Shown: positions 6,815 through 13,491 of the stretch, piece by piece
Layout: the number at the start of each line of letters is the position of its first letter
How positions within the stretch are numbered: position 1 is the stretch's first letter
Assembly (NCBI GenBank): GCA_012511245.1
Contig: JAAZGM010000117.1
Coordinates: forward strand, 1 to 13,834
Direction of reading: 5' to 3'
Origin: Methanomicrobiales archaeon
GTDB lineage: Archaea; Halobacteriota; Methanomicrobia; Methanomicrobiales; Methanoculleaceae
DNA length: 13,834 nucleotides
Made by a program: the position numbers and the translations under genes
The notes under the pieces: model-generated
What the model was told of the DNA's origin: nothing
Seen by the model: only the letters and a program-made list of their open reading frames with translations
Database searches by the model: none

Positions 6815-8503
6815 ATGTCTGTGCAGTTCAGAATGCCACAAGATAATTCCGATCCTGCTGGACGGGATGAGATTAGAGAAAGCAACCTTACAGAGCCCGG
6901 GCAGCCTTTCAACGACCAGATCCGCGAACTCCAGACCGAGGTCGATGCTCTTCGCCGGGAGAACGAGGCGCTCAGGCTGGCCGATACGAGGCGCAGGGAG
7001 AGCGAAGAAGCGCTGCGTCGTGAGAATGAGCGGATCAATGCTATCTTCTCCGCACTCGATACGGGGCAGTCCCTTATCGACCTGGATATGACGATCATGT
7101 GGGTCAATCAGAAGACCCGAGAATTTTTTCCCGAGAACGATCCCATCGGCGATACGTGTTATCGCCTGTTCGAAGGCATGGACAGAGAGTGTGAGGTCTG
7201 TGCAGCCCGGATTGCCCGTTCAACGGGCGAGGTCGCGAAGATCGAGAAGTACATCCCACATCGTGGGCGCTGGTTCAGCATCGTCGCCCAGCCCATCAAG
7301 GATGCCTCTGGAGAGGTAGTCCGCATTCTCGAGAGTTATACCGATATCACCGAGCAAAAAGAGGGCGAAGCGAAACTTCGCGCTGCCGTGGAGAAGGAGC
7401 ACCTGAGAGCTACTGAACTGGACGCGATCCTTGCATCGATCCCGTCGGCTGTCTTCATCTACGATGCCCACGGTGCTGTCGTTCGGGTGAACGATATGGT
7501 GCGCCAGGTGATCGATGGAACACCGGGACCTCTTGAAACAGTCCGTTTCAAGAAACTCTGGGCAACATTCGGGATCTTGCAACCCGATGGGATGCCGATA
7601 CCCATCAAGGCAACCCCTCACTACCGGGCGCTGCACGGAGAGACGGTGCAGGGAGAAGAGATGATGATTACCGGACTGAGCCGGGGGGTGCTCTGGGCGG
7701 ATATATCGGCAGCCCCCATCCACGACGCAGGTGGTGCCATCGTCGGGGCCGTTGCCATCCTCACGGATATCACCGGGCGCAAACGTGGAGAAGAGGTGCT
7801 CAAGCGGCATGCTGAGGAACTCACCCGTCTTCACAGCGACCTGAAGACCGCGAACCGGGAGGCGAACCTCTACCTTGATATCCTCACCCATGACATCGGC
7901 AACACCGAGAACGTCTCCCGTCTCTACACCGATCTCCTGCTCGATACACTCAACGGCGAGGCAGCCGGGTACGCAGAGAACCTCCGGCGGAGCATCAACA
8001 GGAGCATCGAGATCCTGGGCAACGTCTCCACCATCCGCCGGATATACCGCGCCTCGCCGGAACTCACCCCGATCGATCTCGAGGGGGTGATCACGGGGAT
8101 GATCGCGGGTTTTCCCGCGGGCACCATCCACTACAGCGGGACCCGCTATCAGGTCCTTGCCGATGACCTTCTCCCGGTGATCTTCAACAACCTCATCGGG
8201 AACGCCGTGAAGCACGGCGGGCCTGATGTCGAGGTCGAGATCAGGGTTGATGAGGTGGACGGTGAGGTGCGGGTCTCAGTCGAGGATACCGGGCGGGGTG
8301 TGCCGGACATGGATAAATACGCTATCTTCCGCCGTTACGAGCAGCAAAAACGCGGTGTCGGGGAGGGGCTCGGCCTTTACCTTGTGCAGATCCTCGTGGA
8401 GCACTACGGAGGCCGGATCTGGGCAGATGACCGGGTGCCGGGCCGTCCGGAGGAAGGCGCAGCGTTCCGGTTTACGCTGCAGATTGCGCAGGGGCCTGGA
8501 TGA
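6815..8503 (+). CDS. Cytoplasmic double-PAS sensor histidine kinase
   Basis: This 562-residue protein has an N-terminal coiled coil at about 32-75 (heptads of QIRELQTEVDALRREN type), PAS 1 at about 72-185 and PAS 2 at about 198-325. A second helix leads to the H-box YLDILTHDIGN with phospho-acceptor H359. The ATPase domain follows, with N-box NNLIGNAVKHG (458-468), G1 DTGRGVP (491-497) and G2 GVGEGLGLYL (514-523). There is no membrane segment, so it senses an internal signal. PAS 1 holds C115, C126 and C129 (CYRLFEGMDRECEVC), a cysteine-bearing pattern seen in methanogen PAS kinases. Start: the frame is open to 6635, but upstream codons would cross the promoter; the ATG at 6815 has AGGAGG before it. 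No response regulator is adjacent. Divergence from the alcohol dehydrogenase is suggestive but does not prove regulation. Confidence 0.9.
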   Translation: MSVQFRMPQDNSDPAGRDEIRESNLTEPGQPFNDQIRELQTEVDALRRENEALRLADTRRRESEEALRRENERINAIFSALDTGQSLIDLDMTIMWVNQKTREFFPENDPIGDTCYRLFEGMDRECEVCAARIARSTGEVAKIEKYIPHRGRWFSIVAQPIKDASGEVVRILESYTDITEQKEGEAKLRAAVEKEHLRATELDAILASIPSAVFIYDAHGAVVRVNDMVRQVIDGTPGPLETVRFKKLWATFGILQPDGMPIPIKATPHYRALHGETVQGEEMMITGLSRGVLWADISAAPIHDAGGAIVGAVAILTDITGRKRGEEVLKRHAEELTRLHSDLKTANREANLYLDILTHDIGNTENVSRLYTDLLLDTLNGEAAGYAENLRRSINRSIEILGNVSTIRRIYRASPELTPIDLEGVITGMIAGFPAGTIHYSGTRYQVLADDLLPVIFNNLIGNAVKHGGPDVEVEIRVDEVDGEVRVSVEDTGRGVPDMDKYAIFRRYEQQKRGVGEGLGLYLVQILVEHYGGRIWADDRVPGRPEEGAAFRFTLQIAQGPG

Positions 8504-8524
8504 GAAGAGAGGCCAGCAGTGCGA

Positions 8525-9097
8525 TCAGTTCTTTTGCGCGGCAATGACCGTGAACCCCGCCCGCGCGTCGACCTCCGTCAGCGAAAACCCGGTGCGTCCG
8601 AGGAGATCCCTGATCTCGCCCGCCGAGTAAAACCGGGCGCGGGAGAGGAACCTGTGTTGATCCTTCTCGTGCAGGTATCTCCGGGCTACCACGCCCTCAC
8701 GCTCAAGGAACCCGAGGACGAGCGTTCCACCCGGGGCAAGTATCCGGTGAATCTCGGTGAACGCCCGGGCTGGCTCGTCCAGGAAACATATGACCGTCAC
8801 CATGAGCGCAGACGAACACGATCCGTCTCTGAGCGGGAGGAATTCAGCCCGTCCGCGGATCACCCCGACCCCCCGTTCCCGCGCCATACGGCCGAGGGCG
8901 CATGAAGGCTCTATACCGAGCGGGATGCCGAGGGGTGCGGCAAACCGTCCCGATCCGACCCCAACCTCGACGGCACGGGAGTCAGGGCAGGGAAGGAGGC
9001 GCCGGACCCGGGCAAGTTCTGCACAATACTCGGCGCGGTGTTCCTTGAACCAGCGGTCATACTCCGCCGCAAACCGCTCGAATACATCCCCGGCCAT
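8525..9097 (-). CDS. Class I SAM-dependent methyltransferase
   Basis: This 190-residue Rossmann-fold methyltransferase of the UbiE/Methyltransf_11 type has motif I VEVGVGSGRFA (43-53), the acidic residue after strand 2 in GIEPS (E63), motif II near LMVTVICFLDEP (98-109) and motif III ILAPGGTLVLGF (119-130). The acceptor substrate is unknown. A start at 9118 would add seven residues and overlap the preceding gene. The ATG at 9097 is preferred because GAGGGTGG lies just before it, overlapping the stop of that gene with a 10-base gap. It is the last gene of the minus-strand cluster with the 105-residue protein and the cysteine desulfurase, and is convergent with the histidine kinase (21-base gap). 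Confidence 0.87.
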   Translation of the reverse strand: MAGDVFERFAAEYDRWFKEHRAEYCAELARVRRLLPCPDSRAVEVGVGSGRFAAPLGIPLGIEPSCALGRMARERGVGVIRGRAEFLPLRDGSCSSALMVTVICFLDEPARAFTEIHRILAPGGTLVLGFLEREGVVARRYLHEKDQHRFLSRARFYSAGEIRDLLGRTGFSLTEVDARAGFTVIAAQKN

Positions 9098-9107
9098 CCC
9101 GCCACCC

Positions 9108-9425
9108 TCAACGTCCATACAGGCGCTCTCTCACCCGTCCTTCGACCGCCTGCTCTCGTCGCCTCAGCGTCGAGAGATCTGCCTGCCCTTCCCGGTAGGA
9201 GGTGAAGAGGAGGTAGAGGAAGTCAACCGTCAGGTCCATGACCTCTTTCTTGAACCGGACCTCGACGGTGGTATCCCCGGCAAAGCCTTTGATGGAGAAC
9301 CAGTCCGGCTTGTCGAACGTATAGAACCCCTCGCCGAGGTTTGGGAGCACCTCGACCTCCCCGAAGTTCTCGAGATAGGAGAAGAACCCCGCCGGTATCG
9401 GGGCATTCAGGAGAAACTCTTTCAT
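9108..9425 (-). CDS. Conserved-looking 105-residue protein of unknown function
   Basis: I do not recognise a named family. The protein is acidic to neutral and rich in aromatic residues (AGFFSYLENFG, GEGFYTFDKPDWFSIKGF), with a predicted small alpha+beta fold and a charged helical tail (LRRREQAVEGRVRERLYGR). It has no membrane segment and no cysteine. It lies 22 bases after the cysteine desulfurase and 10 bases before the methyltransferase, so probably shares their transcript. A TATA-like element at the desulfurase stop codon could also drive it alone as a leaderless gene. The ATG at 9425 is the start; the open frame above it overlaps the desulfurase. Codon use is like its neighbours, which supports a real gene. 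Confidence 0.78.
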   Translation of the reverse strand: MKEFLLNAPIPAGFFSYLENFGEVEVLPNLGEGFYTFDKPDWFSIKGFAGDTTVEVRFKKEVMDLTVDFLYLLFTSYREGQADLSTLRRREQAVEGRVRERLYGR

Positions 9426-9445
9426 GAACGTGCCGTCGGCACAGG

Positions 9446-9451
9446 ATTTAT
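9446..9451 (-). promoter_or_regulatory. TATA-like element overlapping the desulfurase stop codon
   Basis: On the minus strand ATAAAT contains the TAA stop (9448-9450) of the cysteine desulfurase and is centred about 24 bases before the ATG at 9425. The next gene has no clear Shine-Dalgarno, so an internal leaderless promoter is possible. Confidence 0.4.
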
Positions 9452-10617
9452 GCCGGATCGACCGAAGAATCCGCATTCTGTGCAATCTCCCGTACTGCTT
9501 TTGCTGCAAACCGGCACTCCTCATCCGTCGTGAACCATGAGAGGCCGAACCGTACAGAGCCCGCCCCGCCATCGATCGCCTGATGGACGAGGGGAGCGCA
9601 GTGCAGCCCCGTGCGGGCGACGATCCCGTAGGCGCGGGCGAGGATGAACCCGACATCGTCGTTTTTCAGACCCCTGACGTTGAAGGAGATGATGGGAAGG
9701 GCGGGATGTTCGTTGTAGACTGTGATGTTCGACTCTCTCTTTAATTCGCCGATGAAAAACGCTGTCTGCCGTTCTGCTTTCTCCGCGATGGCTTCCACGC
9801 CGATGGAGGCGATGTAGTTCACCCCGGCGGCAAGGGCTGCAAGCCCGGGATGGTTATGGGTTCCGGTCTCGAACCGTTCCGGCATCTCTCTGGGCTGGAA
9901 GAGTGAGGAGGAATCCGTCCCGGTCCCCCCGTAGCGGATGGGAGCCACCCGTTCCGGGTCGCGCAGGTAGAACCCGCCGATGCCGGGAATCCCGAGGAGG
10001 CCCTTATGGCCGGTGAAGGCATAGGCGTCGATAGGGAGAGCCCCGAGATCGATGGGGATGTGGCCGGCGGTCTGCGCCCCGTCGACGATGAAGTAAACGC
10101 CGTGCTCGTGCAGGATATCGCCGATGCGGGAGACGTCCTGCACGGAACCGAGCACATTGCTCCCGTGGGTCATGACCATGAGCCGGGTATCGGGGGTGAT
10201 GGCCGCCTCGACAACCTCAGGGCGAACGGCGCCGTCGTCGAAGGGGAGGACGGTCAGCCGGATACGCCCCTGCCGCTCAAGTTCGTAGAGCGGGCGGAGG
10301 ACGGAGTTGTGTTCGAGTTCCGTCGTGAGGACATGGCAACCCGTCCCGCACCCGGCAAGGAACCCCTGGATGAGGATGTTCAGGGAGTCGGTCGCGTTCA
10401 GGGTGAAGGCCACGTGCTCCGGCGGGCTTGCGGAGAGGAGATTTGCGACCGCTTCCCGGGCAAGCGTGATGTAATCTTCGCCCTGGCTCCCGGTCGTCCT
10501 CCCTGACCCGAAGACCGGGAGTGCAAGCGATTGCCGGACGGCTTCGAGCACTTCCGGAGGTTTCGGCCAGGTTGTGGCGGCGTTGTTCAGGTAGATGGGT
10601 GATGGATTCTTTATCAT
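9448..10617 (-). CDS. Cysteine desulfurase family PLP enzyme (class V aminotransferase fold)
   Basis: The protein has 389 residues. Key sites seen: the N-terminal YLNNAATTWPKP, H103 (LEHNSVLRP) stacking on PLP, D179 in VDGAQTAGH, the Schiff-base lysine K205 in FTGHKGLLGIPGIGG, and the reactive C340 in RTGLHCAPLVHQ. The wording around K205 and C340 matches the group annotated as TIGR01977 (EF2568 type), related to SufS/CsdB. It should release persulfide sulfur from cysteine, in contrast to many methanogens that rely on sulfide and lack such enzymes. No IscU/SufBC gene is near, so the acceptor is unknown. The ATG at 10617 gives the family N-terminus. No Shine-Dalgarno is evident. First gene of a three-gene minus-strand cluster. 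Confidence 0.9.
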   Translation of the reverse strand: MIKNPSPIYLNNAATTWPKPPEVLEAVRQSLALPVFGSGRTTGSQGEDYITLAREAVANLLSASPPEHVAFTLNATDSLNILIQGFLAGCGTGCHVLTTELEHNSVLRPLYELERQGRIRLTVLPFDDGAVRPEVVEAAITPDTRLMVMTHGSNVLGSVQDVSRIGDILHEHGVYFIVDGAQTAGHIPIDLGALPIDAYAFTGHKGLLGIPGIGGFYLRDPERVAPIRYGGTGTDSSSLFQPREMPERFETGTHNHPGLAALAAGVNYIASIGVEAIAEKAERQTAFFIGELKRESNITVYNEHPALPIISFNVRGLKNDDVGFILARAYGIVARTGLHCAPLVHQAIDGGAGSVRFGLSWFTTDEECRFAAKAVREIAQNADSSVDPA

Positions 10618-10681
10618 AAGACTGGATTTGAGTGATTCTGTTCCCGGTAGTCAAAAAGAGATCGTTCTGAGCAGTTCACAA

Positions 10682-10689
10682 CATTTATC
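10682..10689 (+). promoter_or_regulatory. TATA box for the J-domain gene, possibly shared with the desulfurase
   Basis: CATTTATC is centred about 30 bases before the ATG at 10716 and fits a near-leaderless start. On the other strand the same bases read GATAAATG and could serve the desulfurase with a leader of about 40 bases. Confidence 0.45.
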
Positions 10690-10715
10690 CTACAGGTTCC
10701 GCATACGCATCCTTG

Positions 10716-11027
10716 ATGACGATAGTAACCGCCGGGCGCCTGAGGGAGGCGGCAGAACTGCTCGGCATCCGCGACCGAGCGAGCCAGAGTGAGATCCGCG
10801 CCCGGTATTCGGAACTGGTCAAGGAGTGGCACCCCGACGTGTCGCAGAAAGACCCGATGGAGTCCCATGAGATGATGATACGCTTGAGAGAAGCCTACAC
10901 CCTCTTGATCGGCTACTGCATGAACCAGCCCGTCTCGTTCAGGCTCGACGACCTCGAGAAGGGTCTGGGGCAGAACCCCGCCGGCTACTGGATGGACAGG
11001 TTCGGCGACGACCCGATATGGGGCTGA
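10716..11027 (+). CDS. Small J-domain protein
   Basis: In this 103-residue protein the first 65 residues form a DnaJ J-domain: helix I (EAAELLGI), helix II (SQSEIRARYSELVKEW), the HPD motif at 39-41 that stimulates Hsp70 ATPase, and helix III (EMMIRLREAYTLLIGY). There is no Gly/Phe region, zinc finger or substrate-binding domain, so it is a type III co-chaperone. Its C-terminal tail (LDDLEKGLGQ...YWMDRFGDDPIWG) is short, acidic and aromatic and may bind a specific client. A TTG one codon earlier (10713) is possible, but the ATG at 10716 fits the predicted transcript start. It is divergent from the cysteine desulfurase; J-proteins assist iron-sulfur cluster transfer in other organisms, but a link here is only inference. 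Confidence 0.88.
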   Translation: MTIVTAGRLREAAELLGIRDRASQSEIRARYSELVKEWHPDVSQKDPMESHEMMIRLREAYTLLIGYCMNQPVSFRLDDLEKGLGQNPAGYWMDRFGDDPIWG

Positions 11028-11033
11028 TGCCCC
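11020..11033 (+). terminator. Small hairpin across the J-domain gene stop codon
   Basis: GGGGC-TGAT-GCCCC is a perfect five-pair stem with a four-base loop that contains the stop codon. No T-run follows. It could mark the transcript end or be chance in GC-rich DNA. Confidence 0.25.
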
Positions 11034-11040
11034 TTCGTGG

Positions 11041-11313
11041 GCTCAGGCGCCGCTCGAGGGAGACACGCAGTATGCCCACACCCGGAAAAGCCTGTCCTCC
11101 AGCATTCACCACAGGCTCCCGATCACGGCGATCCGGTAGGAGGCCAGGCAGAGCCTTCACCTGGATGCTCACGCGGAAGCGTTCAAGCAGGCTCAGGCCC
11201 ACACTGAAGAACTCACTGCGGGAAACGAGGTATTCAGGACAACCAATGAGGTGCTGAACAGCCGGAACAAAGACCTGATCGTTGCCCGGAAGAAGGAGCG
11301 ATGTTCCAGCTGA
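11041..11313 (+). pseudogene. Decayed coiled-coil fragment of a signalling protein
   Basis: Read in the frame of base 11041, this stretch gives a protein-like sequence broken by a TAG at 11137-11139 and ended by TGA at 11311-11313. The clearest part, AHTEELTAGNEVFRTTNEVL then NSRNKDLIVARKKE (about 11197-11301), has the Glu/Asn/Leu heptads of the 'EELTAANEELRATNEEL' linker common in histidine kinases and CheB/CheR fusions. It lacks a start codon in frame except an internal GTG, has no ribosome site and no domain on either side. It fills the 319-base gap between the J-domain gene and the nuclease-like gene. I read it as the remnant of a larger kinase gene. It could instead be a chance resemblance. 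Confidence 0.45.
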
Positions 11314-11346
11314 CGCTCAAAAAGGCAGTGTGGCAGAATGGATGCC

Positions 11347-12384
11347 TCAGCCGTTCCCTTCCTGCAACAGGGTGGAGATGTCCTTTTCGGTCTTACAGAG
11401 GCGTACCATAGATTGTGCAATCCATTCCGGGTCAATATCCTCCCCAAAGAAGAACTTAAGCCCCATCCATCCAGAAGAATCCGTGACCAGTTCGACCCGC
11501 TGCGTGTTCGGGATGGCGGTGAGAAGAGCGTCGCGGAGCCGGGGCAGGAAGTCTGCAACCCGCGGATATTCTTTTTGTTTGACCCGCATCTCGATACTGA
11601 TCGAGTCCTTCCAGTCGCTGAACCCGTAGTGTACCGCCGCCGGCCATCCTTCGCGGTATACGCGGACGCTCTCCCTCCCGGTCACCCGGGTTGAGAATAC
11701 GGGCGCCTTCATCCTCGAGAACTTCCCGACCACCAGCCGGAACCGCAATCTCTGGCGTTTCATCTCCAGATCCTGTTTTCCCGATACCAGGAAACGAGAG
11801 TGGTAGAAGTACTCGTCCCTGCTGAGCCGGTAGCGTTCGACCACCAGCAGCCGGAGATCGAGGTCACTGTGCTCGTTTAAGTAGCTGAACTCCCTGATGA
11901 GGTCGTCCGGGGCGGCATCGAGGACGATAATGCCCCGAATATGTCCGGTTCTCAGGTACGAGGCGACGTTCTCCTTCACCAAGCTGAGCCGTTCCGCGCG
12001 TTCCTCTTCTCCCCCGGCATCGGCCATACGTTGGATGGTCTCTTCGAGGAGACCTGCGGTTCGTGCATCTGCCTCGTCAAAGGTGAGGTTTTGCATGGCG
12101 GAGAGGTGGTCGCAGAGCCGGCTGATCACCTCGCGCCGCGACTCACCGCTGCGGGCGAGTTTCACCTCGACGATGACCGGCACCCCGTCGGCATCGATGA
12201 GGAAGATATCGGCGAACCCCCCTCCAAGCGCAAACTCCCGGGCGATCGTGACGAGCGCGGAGTCGTCCCGGTCGAGAAGGAGCACCGGGTGCTCGGCAAG
12301 TATCTCCAGAAGTTTGTATTCGTTCCTGAAGGGTTCCGGTTGCTGGGCTAGTTCACTTCCTTCACCGATCCGTATCGCGGGCAT
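11347..12384 (-). CDS. PD-(D/E)XK nuclease superfamily-like protein
   Basis: This 345-residue protein has an N-terminal domain of the restriction-endonuclease-like fold: an early helix with E22 (NEYKLLEILAEHP), then D59 in GGGFADIFLIDADG and E73-V-K75 in VIVEVKLARSGESRREV. These give the E...D...ExK set that binds Mg2+ in nucleases, in an order resembling the NucS/DUF91 group. The middle (100-220) is helical and charged. The C-terminal part (255-340) contains SDWKDSISIEMRVKQKEYPR and a GWMGLKFFF strand that I cannot place. It could be a DNA-repair or defence nuclease. No methyltransferase, helicase or other partner is adjacent, so no system can be named. The ATG at 12384 follows GGAGAGATCTG. 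A TATA-like GATAAACA lies about 46 bases before it. Confidence 0.8.
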   Translation of the reverse strand: MPAIRIGEGSELAQQPEPFRNEYKLLEILAEHPVLLLDRDDSALVTIAREFALGGGFADIFLIDADGVPVIVEVKLARSGESRREVISRLCDHLSAMQNLTFDEADARTAGLLEETIQRMADAGGEEERAERLSLVKENVASYLRTGHIRGIIVLDAAPDDLIREFSYLNEHSDLDLRLLVVERYRLSRDEYFYHSRFLVSGKQDLEMKRQRLRFRLVVGKFSRMKAPVFSTRVTGRESVRVYREGWPAAVHYGFSDWKDSISIEMRVKQKEYPRVADFLPRLRDALLTAIPNTQRVELVTDSSGWMGLKFFFGEDIDPEWIAQSMVRLCKTEKDISTLLQEGNG

Positions 12385-12998
12385 CAGATCTCTCCATAGT
12401 GAATATTTGCAGGAGAGGTTGATAGATGTTTATCGGCGAGGGGTGCTGCACCCTGCCGGGGGTATTTTCCGCGTTCCCGCTCAGGGATGCGATCGGTATC
12501 CAACCAGAGCTCTGAAACGCAGTCGACGGCCATCCGCCGGACCGGTTATACATCGGCGTAAAATACGTGTAAATCAACATATCGCGCATCCTTGCCACTT
12601 TGCGCCGACAGATAGCGCCATACATCTCCTGGATGGGCGACAGGACACATCTCCACCGCCCCATCGATGATCTCAAACCTGTGTTCTACCATCGAGGAGG
12701 AACTCTGGAGGTCATGCTCAGGGTGACCCGGGATGACCGGGCAGAGTACCGTTTCCGGTACGGCGTCTTCGCCTGTGCCGGAACCGGGGCCCGACGGGTA
12801 CACCGATACCACTCTCTTCCCGGGCAGACGGCCGGATGGAGGCGATCCTCTCTCCCTGATCCCATCATTCAGGATCGGAGGGCGGTTCGGATCTTCATAG
12901 ATGTCACCCACCTCTCATATTCTCTTACGTTCATAGGCTCCTTTACCATTTCTGCCCGTTGCAGGGTTGCCGGCAGTCGGATCCGGTGGCGGCGCACC
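12385..12998. other. 614-base region without a convincing gene
   Basis: It holds the promoter of the nuclease-like gene at its left end (minus-strand GATAAACA near 12426-12433). Around 12545-12585 is a conspicuously AT-rich patch (TATACAT, GTAAAATACGTGTAAATC). Several frames cross it, but none has both a ribosome site and a recognisable product. The least unlikely are a 48-residue minus-strand frame at 12546-12692, with mixed third-position use, and a plus-strand frame from an ATG at 12714 preceded by GGAGG, which runs into the antisense of the lipoprotein gene. I call neither. Confidence 0.5.
12426..12433 (-). promoter_or_regulatory. Putative TATA box for the nuclease-like gene
   Basis: GATAAACA on the minus strand predicts a transcription start near 12403 and a leader of about 20 bases carrying GGAGAG. 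A second AT-rich site (AAATATTC, near 12405) is too close to the ATG to serve. Confidence 0.35.
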
Positions 12999-13439
12999 CT
13001 AACCACGGAGCATGGGCGAGTTGAACCAGAGCCCGTGGAGCCGGTGCGTCGGGTCATCCTCCTTGAAGACAAAACGAAGAACCACACCATCTTCCCGCTC
13101 GAACTTCGCCTGGTACGTCACGGCAACGTAGTCGCCCGCCTCCGTGACGACGGGATTGCCCCGGGCCTCGTAGAGCCCGATACGAGATATGATGAACTCG
13201 CGGTTCTGCTCGAACGCGGCCTCATCGATGGCCTCTTTCATCTCTGTGCTGAAGTCACGGGAGTAGGCCGTGTAGTTCCCCTCGTTGAGGGCATCAAGGA
13301 GGTTTTCAGTGACTGGCTCAGCGTATGCAAGCACCTCTGCCGCCTCTTCACCGGAGAGCACGGTCTCCTGGCCGATGCAGCCGGAGACTGAGACCGCGAG
13401 GATGAGCGCAACGAGGAGCGGGAGCAGGGGGACATTCAT
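12999..13439 (-). CDS. DUF3887-like lipoprotein
   Basis: This 146-residue protein has a hydrophobic signal at 4-17 and a lipobox ending VSVSGC with C21, so it is probably exported and lipid-anchored. The mature part (AYAEPVTENLLDALNEGNYT, then SRDFSTEMKEA, later GDYVAVTYQAKF and LRFVFKEDD) resembles DUF3887, a small cystatin/NTF2-like alpha+beta domain of unknown function common in Methanomicrobiales lipoproteins. The frame is open to 13559, but the ATG at 13439 starts just before the signal and lies about 27 bases after a GATATC that can act as a weak TATA; there is no Shine-Dalgarno. It follows the histidine kinase by 52 bases on the same strand, so it may also be cotranscribed with it. Confidence 0.85.
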   Translation of the reverse strand: MNVPLLPLLVALILAVSVSGCIGQETVLSGEEAAEVLAYAEPVTENLLDALNEGNYTAYSRDFSTEMKEAIDEAAFEQNREFIISRIGLYEARGNPVVTEAGDYVAVTYQAKFEREDGVVLRFVFKEDDPTHRLHGLWFNSPMLRG

Positions 13440-13462
13440 ACGATGAAATCGATCTAGAAGGA

Positions 13463-13468
13463 TATCAA
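13463..13468 (-). promoter_or_regulatory. Weak TATA-like element for the lipoprotein gene
   Basis: The region TTGATATCC on the minus strand is centred about 27 bases before the ATG at 13439 and fits a leaderless start. The match to the TATA consensus is poor. Confidence 0.3.
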
Positions 13469-13491
13469 GATAGGGTGCCCGCAGGGCGTCC

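Noticed and set aside
7220..8215. 331-residue minus-strand frame
   Set aside because: It lies antisense to the histidine kinase, whose PAS, H-box and ATP-binding motifs are unmistakable.
12546..12692. 48-residue minus-strand frame in the gene-poor region
   Set aside because: It has no Shine-Dalgarno, about half of its third codon positions are A or T in a GC-rich genome, and it has no recognisable motif.
12600..13391. 263-residue plus-strand frame starting at a TTG
   Set aside because: Most of it is antisense to the lipoprotein gene, which has a clear lipobox and family match. The part outside (12600-12998) shows no recognisable domain.
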